Source: a virus. Taken from it: 35,750 nucleotides of DNA. Positions 13,297 to 19,442 of this stretch are shown here, piece after piece. Made by a program: the position numbers and the translations under genes. The notes under the pieces are model-generated. The model was not told where the DNA came from. It ran no database searches and saw nothing but the letters and a program-made list of their open reading frames with translations. Location of the stretch: the IMG/VR virus record IMGVR_UViG_3300021226_000033, positions 1-35,750 of that record; one strand, given 5' to 3'. Each line of letters starts with the position of its first letter. Positions within the stretch are counted from its first letter, which is position 1.

Positions 13297-15531
13297 GTGG
13301 CCGCCGCATTCCAACTAGACGCATTCCAGAACGATGCGTTTGAAGTAGCCAGCGGCGGTGGGGCGCAGAATCTTTCCCCTGCGCTGTATACAAACACAAA
13401 CACGTTCTACACGCAGACGGTAACTGCGACGTACACGCTCACGCCAGCGCTGTACACAAATACAAATACCTTCTACACGCAGACCGTTACTGCGTCCTAC
13501 GCGCTGACTCCAGCGCTGTATACCAATTCCAACACGTTCTACACCCCCACGATTACACAGGGTGGGGCAGCGCAGAATCTTTCCCCTGCGCTCTACACAA
13601 ACGACAACACCTTCTACACGCAGACCGTTGCTGCGTCCTATGCGCTTACTCCTGCGCTATACACGAACACCAATACTTTCTACACCCAGACCGTAACGTC
13701 AAGCTACACGCTGACACCGGCTCTGTACACGAACTCAAACACCTTCTACACCCAGACTGTAAGCAGCAGCTACACCCTTACGCCTGCTCTTTACACGAAC
13801 AGCAACACGTTCTACACGCAAGCAGTAAGTGCAAGCAATACGCTCACGCCTGCGCTGTATACGAACAGCAACACCTTCTATACCCAGACCGTAAGCGCTA
13901 GCTACGCGCTGACTCCGGCGCTCTATACCAACACAAACACGTTCTACAGCCCGACAGTTTCGCTGGCTGCGTACATTCTTAGCCCTGCTCTTTATACAAA
14001 TACAAACGTCTTCTATTCCCCGACGGTTACGTCTGGCGGGGCGGTGATACTGCCCGATCTTTATACAAACACCAATACCTTCTACACCCCGACAATTACG
14101 GTTGGTGCAGTTAATCTCAGCCCAGCTCTCTATACCAACAGCAACACCTTCTACGCCCAGACGGTTTCGGCGAGCTATACCCTCGCTCCTAACCTTTATA
14201 CCAATACCAACGTCTTTTACAGCCCAACGATTACCGTTGGCGGCGTAGTCATTGCGCCTGACCTTTACACCAACACCAACACCTTTTACACCCAGACCGT
14301 TACGCCGGGGGCAGTTAACCTCAGCCCTGCGCCGTACACGAACGACAACGCTTTCTACGCGCAGACTGTCACGGCGAGTTACACGCTTGCGCCTGACCTT
14401 TATACAAATACCAATACCTTCTTTACCGCAGACATTGCCAATGTCTTCGTAATACTTCCCGATCTCTACACCAACACCAATGCGTTCTACACGCAGACTG
14501 TTACAACCAGCGCAACAATTGCGCCTGCGCTCTATACCAACACCAACGAGTTCTATTCGCCGACTGTTACTGGTGCGTACAACCTTGCGCCTGCGCTTTA
14601 TACCAACACCAACAGCTTCTACTCGCCCGCAGTAACGGCGACCTATGAGCTGATCTGCGAAGACTACGTTGACCCGGGCTATGTCACTCCGGGATACGTT
14701 GAGTTCTATGCCTTCAATGTAAACGTCTTCTACACCCCGATTGTTGGGTCGAGCAACGCCTTCACAGTTACTGGAGTCCAAGGCACAGGGCAAGTTGGCT
14801 CAGTCACTGTTGCGCTTCAGCTTGATGTTCCGGTCACTGGCGTTCAAGCTACCGGCTTTGTTGGGGATGTTAGCGTCCAGCTAACGCTAGTGGTCCCGGT
14901 TACTGGAGTCCAAGGCACAGGCCAGACTGGTAATGTTTCCATCACGGCGGATGCCAATACGGCTGTTACCGGCGTTCAAGCTACCGGCGCTGTCGGCTCG
15001 GTCACGGTTGAGTTGCGTCAGGATGTGCCCGTTACCGGTGTTGTCGGCACAGGGCAGATTGGTAATGTTTCCATCTTTGAGGGCTTCGGAGTCATCGTCC
15101 CGGTCACGGGCGTGCAGGCCACAGGCGCAGTTGGAACGGTTGAAGTTACTGGAACAGCCAACGTATACCCATTGGGAGTACAGGGCGCGGGCCAAATCGG
15201 CTCGGTCACGATTGAGCTTCTCCAGCTTGTTCAGGTCACCGGGGTTCAGGCTCAGGGCTTTGTCGGGACAGTATCCATCACTGGCGGCGCTACCATAATT
15301 CCCACTGGCGTTCAAGCGCTGGGGCTGGTAGGATACGTAAATGTCTGGGGGCTTGTGCCTGATATCCAGACGCCCGATTGGGCTGATGTTGTAGACGCAC
15401 AAAGTGCTGCTTGGAGTGTTATCAGTAACGCGCAGTCATCTAGCTGGGCAACAGTTACGAATACACAAACATCTGGGTGGACGGACATTACCGACGCGCA
15501 GACGCCAAATTGGCAAGAGATTGTTGTTTAA
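13297..15531 (+). CDS. Three-domain tandem-repeat protein, probable tail fibre or adhesin-like appendage
   Basis: This 744-residue protein starts at GTG. After a short head (FQLDAFQNDAFEV) it is almost wholly repeats. Residues 25-450 hold 19 copies of about 22 residues with the core LYTNTNTFY.. followed by a T/S/V strand. Residues 451-490 are a linker with a degenerate copy (FNVNVFYTPIV). Residues 491-689 hold nine copies of a VTGVQ.TG..G.V.V unit, about 22 residues each. Residues 691-744 hold five 11-residue units with one Trp each. The first two regions look like stacked beta structure, suggesting a long fibre. It lies between the modification pair and the tail fibre gene. There is no signal peptide or sortase motif, so it is likely a virion protein. 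Codons differ between copies although residues are conserved. Confidence 0.82.
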   Translation: MAAAFQLDAFQNDAFEVASGGGAQNLSPALYTNTNTFYTQTVTATYTLTPALYTNTNTFYTQTVTASYALTPALYTNSNTFYTPTITQGGAAQNLSPALYTNDNTFYTQTVAASYALTPALYTNTNTFYTQTVTSSYTLTPALYTNSNTFYTQTVSSSYTLTPALYTNSNTFYTQAVSASNTLTPALYTNSNTFYTQTVSASYALTPALYTNTNTFYSPTVSLAAYILSPALYTNTNVFYSPTVTSGGAVILPDLYTNTNTFYTPTITVGAVNLSPALYTNSNTFYAQTVSASYTLAPNLYTNTNVFYSPTITVGGVVIAPDLYTNTNTFYTQTVTPGAVNLSPAPYTNDNAFYAQTVTASYTLAPDLYTNTNTFFTADIANVFVILPDLYTNTNAFYTQTVTTSATIAPALYTNTNEFYSPTVTGAYNLAPALYTNTNSFYSPAVTATYELICEDYVDPGYVTPGYVEFYAFNVNVFYTPIVGSSNAFTVTGVQGTGQVGSVTVALQLDVPVTGVQATGFVGDVSVQLTLVVPVTGVQGTGQTGNVSITADANTAVTGVQATGAVGSVTVELRQDVPVTGVVGTGQIGNVSIFEGFGVIVPVTGVQATGAVGTVEVTGTANVYPLGVQGAGQIGSVTIELLQLVQVTGVQAQGFVGTVSITGGATIIPTGVQALGLVGYVNVWGLVPDIQTPDWADVVDAQSAAWSVISNAQSSSWATVTNTQTSGWTDITDAQTPNWQEIVV
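13369..14646 (+). repeat. Nineteen ~22-residue YTNxN.FY protein repeats
   Basis: The units are 63-75 bases long. Each encodes a hydrophobic lead such as TLTPALYTN or ILPDLYTN, then [TSD]N.F[YF], then a T/S/V-rich strand of variable length. DNA copies differ mostly at synonymous positions. Confidence 0.9.
14767..15363 (+). repeat. Nine ~22-residue VTGVQ protein repeats with alternating types
   Basis: The units alternate between VQGTGQ-like and VQATG[FA]-like cores over much of the array, giving a super-period of about 44 residues. Each ends in a G.V.V strand. Confidence 0.88.
15367..15528 (+). repeat. Five 11-residue Trp repeats
   Basis: The units read QTPDWADVVDA, QSAAWSVISNA, QSSSWATVTNT, QTSGWTDITDA and QTPNWQEIVV. 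They place one Trp at a fixed position at the very C-terminus of the repeat protein. Confidence 0.88.
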
Positions 15532-15542
15532 GGGACTGAGAA

Positions 15543-18098
15543 ATGCCTTCTTCATACACCACCAGCCTACGCCTGACCCTCCCTGCAACGGGCGAGCTTT
15601 CGGGCACTTGGGGCACCACGGTAAACACGGGCATTACTGAGCTGACCGACGCAGCAATTGCTGGTTATGTTTCCGTTGCAATGACGGATGCAGACTACAC
15701 TTTGACGGTCGCCAACGGAGCTACTGACCAAGCTCGGCGCATGATGCTCAACATGACGGGTACGCTGACTGCGGCTCGGAACGTCATCTGCCCTACGGCC
15801 AGCAAGCTCTACATTATCAAGAACGCCACCACGGGCGGGTTCGCTATCACGCTCAAAACCTCGGGCGGGACGGGCATCTCCATCCCTAACGGCAGTTCCA
15901 TGCTGCTGATGTGCAACGGCACGAATGTCGTTGATGCCGTTACTAACTTTAGCTCCCTGACGCTGGGCTCCCCACTCCTTCCCGCCTCTGGCGGTACGGG
16001 CATTACCTCTCTCGGTACTGATGTCGCCACCTTCCTCGGCACACCCTCGTCTGCAAATCTTGCTGCTGCTGTCACCGACGAGACAGGTTCTGGCGCTCTG
16101 GTGTTCGGCACCTCCCCGACCCTCGCAAGCCCCACCATCACCGGCACCGGCACTGCTGCCTTTGGGAATTTGTCCTACACCGGCACCCTCACCGGCGGCA
16201 CGGGCGTGGTCGCGCTGGGAACGAATCAGTTCTACAAGGATGCGTCGGGCAACGTGGGTATTGGGACGGTTACTCCCAACTTCAAAATTTCTGTAAACAA
16301 TAACGCATCTACACCAAGCGCAAGTGGTTTTTCCGCCAATGAAGTAGCACTTCAAATAGTAGGTAAAGATGGTAACAATACTCGCGTGCTGTATCAGTCA
16401 TACGGCGGGGTAAATAACTTTCTTAATGCTTATGCTTATGGTGGAACACTCGCTGCTCCCAGTGCCACAGTTAGCGGGACAAATATTTTTGGTATCAGTG
16501 CAGGCGGGTACGGCGCTACTGCTTCTGTAGCTGGGCTTGCAAGAATTAGTATTAATGCCGAAAGCACGTTTACAGATACAAGCGCACCGACATATATTAA
16601 TTTTCAAACCACCCCTGCTGGGTCGATAACCGCATCAGACCGGATGCGTCTCGACTCCTCCGGCAATCTGGGTATTGGGGGGGCTCCCTCATACCAGCTA
16701 TATGTCAAGGGCACGGGACAAGACACCGCCAACCTGACAGACGCAGGGAATAAGGCCGGATCGCTGTATTTACAAGCAACGGGCGTCGGCGTTGGTTCAG
16801 GTGGCGCGGTCCTGTTTGGTACAACTTTTGGGAATTCAACTCCTTTTGCAGCAATCAAGGGCCTTGTCACTGACGGCAGCACCAACACCAAAGGAGACTT
16901 AGCGTTTTCCATGCGGACGGCGGTTGGGGATACAGCCTTGTCGGAAAAGATGCGCCTCGACGCCGCAGGCAACCTCGGCTTAGGGGTGGTGCCGAGTGCG
17001 TGGGATTCCGGCTACAAAGCCATGCAGGTCGGCAGTGCTGCGTTGTTTTCCAGTGCCACTGGTTCTGGCGGGTACTTGCTCGGGAACGCGTATTTCGGCA
17101 TCAGCGGCTACAAATATTACAACGCGGCAGCCGCTACGCGCTATGAAATGGTTTCCGGGGCGCACACTTGGTCAACAGCCCCCTCCGGCACCGCAGGCAA
17201 CGCGATCAGTTTCACGCAGGCGATGACGCTGGATGCGAGTGGGAATCTCGGGATTGGCACGGCTTCGCCGGGGGTTCGTCTTTCCGTAGATTCAGGCGCT
17301 ACTGCAACCAACACAAACTTTAACAGCACAAATGCTAGTGGCGTTAGTGTCCGTTTCCAGAACAGCAGCACATCCATCGGTGACTTGGGCTCTGGCGCTA
17401 CTTGCTTTAGTGGCGGCACTGCTGGAGATTTTGGCCTTACGTCTCGCGCCGGAAATTTGGTTTTGGGAACGGGTAGCACCGAACGCGCCCGCATCACCAG
17501 CGGGGGGAATTTGGGGGTGGGGACCACTGATGAATATGGGCGCGTAAACATTCAACGGTTTACCGGAGCGCCACAGTCCACTCTTTCAATTGGTGACTTT
17601 GCGGCTGCTGCGAACGACGTTGGCATTTATCTGCGAACCACTTCGACTGCCGGAATCAGCTGGGCAGGCGGGGCATTGGCGTTTTATGGAGGTGGTCCCG
17701 GCCTCACCGAACGCGCCCGCATCACCAGCGGGGGGGATTTGCTGGTGGGGATGACCGCCACGACGGGTAGCCTTACAAACGCTACAAAACTCGTTCCCGG
17801 CGTTGTTACGTCTTACAACGGAACAGTTTCTGCGGCAACTGGGTCCGCAACCACCATGTTTGTTGCCCCGACGACAGCGGCAAATACATATCTGGTGACG
17901 GTCAATATCGTGAGTACAGACGGGGGGGCATCCTACACGGTGCTAGGACTTCTACGTTGTGGTTCCATTACCACTGCGTATTCAAGCATAGTTACCGCAA
18001 CAAATCTAACTGTGTCATTAAGTGGCACCAATCTACAAGTCACTCAAATTAGCGGTGTTTCCCAGACCGTACAGTGGTCACTCTTGAGACTTGTGTAG
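15543..18098 (+). CDS. Tail fibre protein
   Basis: This 851-residue protein has an N-terminal module of a common phage fibre type: SYTTSLRLTLPATGELSGTW, then VNTGITELTDAAIAGYVSV, and IIKNATTGGFAITLKT. After a Gly/Thr-rich neck come at least six fibre motifs of the form 'L/I-x-x-x-G-x-L-G-I/V-G' (for example RLDSSGNLGIGG, TLDASGNLGIGT, RITSGGNLGVGT), typical of trimeric tail fibres. The C-terminus is a beta domain (AANTYLVTVNIVSTDGGASY to LLRLV). The self-cleaving S74 chaperone often found at this end is absent; a possible remnant lies in another frame just downstream. It probably binds the host receptor. Confidence 0.85.
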   Translation: MPSSYTTSLRLTLPATGELSGTWGTTVNTGITELTDAAIAGYVSVAMTDADYTLTVANGATDQARRMMLNMTGTLTAARNVICPTASKLYIIKNATTGGFAITLKTSGGTGISIPNGSSMLLMCNGTNVVDAVTNFSSLTLGSPLLPASGGTGITSLGTDVATFLGTPSSANLAAAVTDETGSGALVFGTSPTLASPTITGTGTAAFGNLSYTGTLTGGTGVVALGTNQFYKDASGNVGIGTVTPNFKISVNNNASTPSASGFSANEVALQIVGKDGNNTRVLYQSYGGVNNFLNAYAYGGTLAAPSATVSGTNIFGISAGGYGATASVAGLARISINAESTFTDTSAPTYINFQTTPAGSITASDRMRLDSSGNLGIGGAPSYQLYVKGTGQDTANLTDAGNKAGSLYLQATGVGVGSGGAVLFGTTFGNSTPFAAIKGLVTDGSTNTKGDLAFSMRTAVGDTALSEKMRLDAAGNLGLGVVPSAWDSGYKAMQVGSAALFSSATGSGGYLLGNAYFGISGYKYYNAAAATRYEMVSGAHTWSTAPSGTAGNAISFTQAMTLDASGNLGIGTASPGVRLSVDSGATATNTNFNSTNASGVSVRFQNSSTSIGDLGSGATCFSGGTAGDFGLTSRAGNLVLGTGSTERARITSGGNLGVGTTDEYGRVNIQRFTGAPQSTLSIGDFAAAANDVGIYLRTTSTAGISWAGGALAFYGGGPGLTERARITSGGDLLVGMTATTGSLTNATKLVPGVVTSYNGTVSAATGSATTMFVAPTTAANTYLVTVNIVSTDGGASYTVLGLLRCGSITTAYSSIVTATNLTVSLSGTNLQVTQISGVSQTVQWSLLRLV
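17477..17741 (+). repeat. Pair of 37-base near-identical direct repeats in the fibre gene
   Basis: Positions 17477-17513 and 17705-17741 are identical except for one base. They are in the same frame and encode TERARITSGG followed by N/D-L. The 228-base spacing is an in-frame distance, so recombination between them would delete 76 residues cleanly. Confidence 0.85.
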
Positions 18099-18148
18099 CT
18101 CTAAAAAAAGTTAATGCCCGCGTGGCATCTCTTGAAAACCAACCTTAA
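18053..18148 (+). pseudogene. Possible remnant of a coiled-coil fibre C-terminus in the -1 frame
   Basis: In the -1 frame relative to the fibre gene, the DNA is open from 18053 to the TAA at 18146-18148. It reads VTLETCVALKKVNARVASLE near its end, a heptad-like coil of the sort found at the end of fibre chaperone domains. No start codon or slippery site explains its translation. It may be left from an exchanged fibre tip. Weakly supported. Confidence 0.3.
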
Positions 18149-18153
18149 TCATC

Positions 18154-18306
18154 ATGAACGACAAAGAAATCACCCTCGTCCTGACGCTCAACGACGTCAA
18201 CCTGATCCTTGCTGCCTTGGGCAAGCTGCCTTATGAGGCGGTGGCCGACATCGTTCCGAAGATCAAGACGCAGGGCCAAGCCCAACTGACCGAACCTCAG
18301 GAGTAA
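18154..18306 (+). CDS. Small conserved phage protein (50 aa)
   Basis: This 50-residue frame starts MNDKEITLVLTLNDVNLILA, continues ALGKLPYEAVADIVPKIK, and ends in a Gln-rich tail. The pattern 'L.L..(D/E)VN.ILAAL.K.PYEAV...I..I..Q' is one I recognise as a widespread short uncharacterised phage protein, often next to lysis or tail fibre genes. It is probably a two-helix or strand-helix protein. Its last codons carry the AGGAG ribosome binding site for the next gene. Confidence 0.75.
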   Translation: MNDKEITLVLTLNDVNLILAALGKLPYEAVADIVPKIKTQGQAQLTEPQE

Positions 18307-18309
18307 GCC

Positions 18310-18564
18310 ATGCTGCCGCAACTGCCTCAAGACAAAGCGAACCATTTCATTTATGGGCTCGCTATCTTCATCGCTGTCGGCTTTGCTTTCGGCGCTCTGG
18401 CGGGGCTAGTTGCTGCTGCGATGATTGGCGCGGCCAAAGAGGTCTACGATAAAGTCTCTGGAAAGGGGTGCCCTGATGTCCTTGATTTTGTTGCCACTGC
18501 TGCTGGCGGTGTTGCTGGCTATCTTTGTACCTATATTTCTGTAGGGGGCGGGCGTGGACTTTGA
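18310..18564 (+). CDS. Small membrane protein of the lysis region
   Basis: This 84-residue protein has the N-terminal motif DKANHFIYG (residues 8-16), then two hydrophobic segments (about 16-43 and 60-78) separated by AAKEVYDKVSGKGCPDVLDF. The 'DKxxHF ... KExYD ... G.PD..D..AT..G' pattern resembles a family of small membrane proteins (YfiM/DUF2279-like) often encoded next to phage endolysins. It overlaps the endolysin gene by 11 bases. A role in lysis, as an accessory holin or membrane factor, is inferred from position; the biochemical role of the family is uncertain to me. Confidence 0.7.
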   Translation: MLPQLPQDKANHFIYGLAIFIAVGFAFGALAGLVAAAMIGAAKEVYDKVSGKGCPDVLDFVATAAGGVAGYLCTYISVGGGRGL

Positions 18565-19030
18565 TGCTGCGTTTGATATCCTTCTGAAGCACGAAGGTGG
18601 TTTTTCTAACCACAGTGCCGACCCGGGCGGGGCTACCCGTTACGGAGTTACTGAAGCTGTAGCCCGCGAAGTTGGGTACAAGGGCGATATGCGCGAGCTT
18701 CCCCTTGATCTTGCCAAGCGTATCTACAAGGACAAGTACTGGGACTCGGTGAAAGCTGAGGAACTCCCCCCTGCCTGTCGCTATGCTGTATTCGACGCTG
18801 CCGTAAACAGTGGTCCGGGGCAGTCAATTAAATGGCTCCAGCGTGCTGTCGGCGCTACAGATGATGGTATCCTTGGGCCTCAGACGTTGAAGTTTGTAAA
18901 CGCGGCGAACCCAGATTCCCTGCGGATGCGCATCCTCTCCCAACGCTTGCGGTTCATGACTAAGTTAGATGCGTTTCAGACGTTTGGCCGAGGCTGGACG
19001 AACCGCATCGCTTCTTTGATGGAGCAATAA
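18554..19030 (+). CDS. Endolysin, glycoside hydrolase family 108 lysozyme
   Basis: This 158-residue protein has the GH108 signature LLKHEGGFSNH near the N-terminus, with catalytic Glu14 in HEGG, followed by DPGGATRYGVT at 23-33. The C-terminal half (ACRYAVFDAAVNSGPGQSI, KWLQRAVG, DGILGPQTL) matches the PG_binding_3 peptidoglycan-binding part usual in this family. It would cleave glycan strands of the cell wall at the end of infection. There is no signal peptide, so it needs the holin encoded immediately downstream to reach the wall. The GTG start overlaps the previous gene. Confidence 0.92.
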   Translation: MDFDAAFDILLKHEGGFSNHSADPGGATRYGVTEAVAREVGYKGDMRELPLDLAKRIYKDKYWDSVKAEELPPACRYAVFDAAVNSGPGQSIKWLQRAVGATDDGILGPQTLKFVNAANPDSLRMRILSQRLRFMTKLDAFQTFGRGWTNRIASLMEQ

Positions 19031-19435
19031 ATGTCGCCGCTTCTGATTGGCCCCCTCCTTGATATTGGCAAGACGCTTCTCGACCGATTCGGCCCTGAAG
19101 ACAAAGCCGAGCGGGCCAAGGCAGACGCTGAATTCCTTCGCATGGCGGCAGACGGCGAGCTTAAACAAGTCATCGCCCAGCTAGAAATCAACGCCAAGGA
19201 AGCTGCTCACCCGTCTATCTTCGTCGCGGGCTGGAGACCTTTCTTCGGCTGGGCGGGCGGTGTCGGATTTATTTACGCCACGATGCTTCAGCCGATGCTG
19301 GCTTGGTGGTCTTCGATCAAGGGCTGGCCTGTGCCGCCTACGCTCAACATTGATCTTCTGTGGGTTGTCATTACCGGGATGCTTGGCGTTGCGGGGATGC
19401 GGACCTTTGAGAAGACCAAGAGCGTGACCAAGTGA
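19031..19435 (+). CDS. Holin (GTA_holin_3TM family)
   Basis: This 134-residue protein starts directly after the endolysin stop. An amphipathic N-terminal helix region and an acidic helix (ERAKADAEFLRMAADGELK) precede the family hallmark FVAGWRPFFGWAGGVGF. Hydrophobic segments lie at about residues 70-92 and 106-124. I recognise the 'GWRPFxGW' pattern of the 3-TM holins used for gene transfer agent and phage release. It would permeabilise the inner membrane to let the endolysin out. The short charged C-terminus (EKTKSVTK) is usual. Confidence 0.88.
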   Translation: MSPLLIGPLLDIGKTLLDRFGPEDKAERAKADAEFLRMAADGELKQVIAQLEINAKEAAHPSIFVAGWRPFFGWAGGVGFIYATMLQPMLAWWSSIKGWPVPPTLNIDLLWVVITGMLGVAGMRTFEKTKSVTK

Positions 19436-19442
19436 GCCGACT

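Noticed and set aside
13369-14646. CRISPR-like array
   Set aside because: The repeats are coding, in frame and protein-level only; there are no constant DNA repeats with unique spacers.
13735-14793. 352-residue minus-strand open frame with repeats
   Set aside because: It is the mirror of the YTNxN repeat array; its periodicity is inherited from the plus-strand repeats.
15543-18098. Diversity-generating retroelement acting on the fibre
   Set aside because: No reverse transcriptase or template repeat is present in the window.
18040-18115. Programmed -1 frameshift extending the tail fibre into the coiled-coil frame
   Set aside because: No X-XXY-YYZ slippery heptamer is in the correct phase before the stop codon, and the A7 run lies after the stop, so a remnant is the simpler reading.
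18114-18128. Hairpin ATGCC/GGCAT as a terminator after the fibre gene
   Set aside because: The stem is only five base pairs and no T tract follows.
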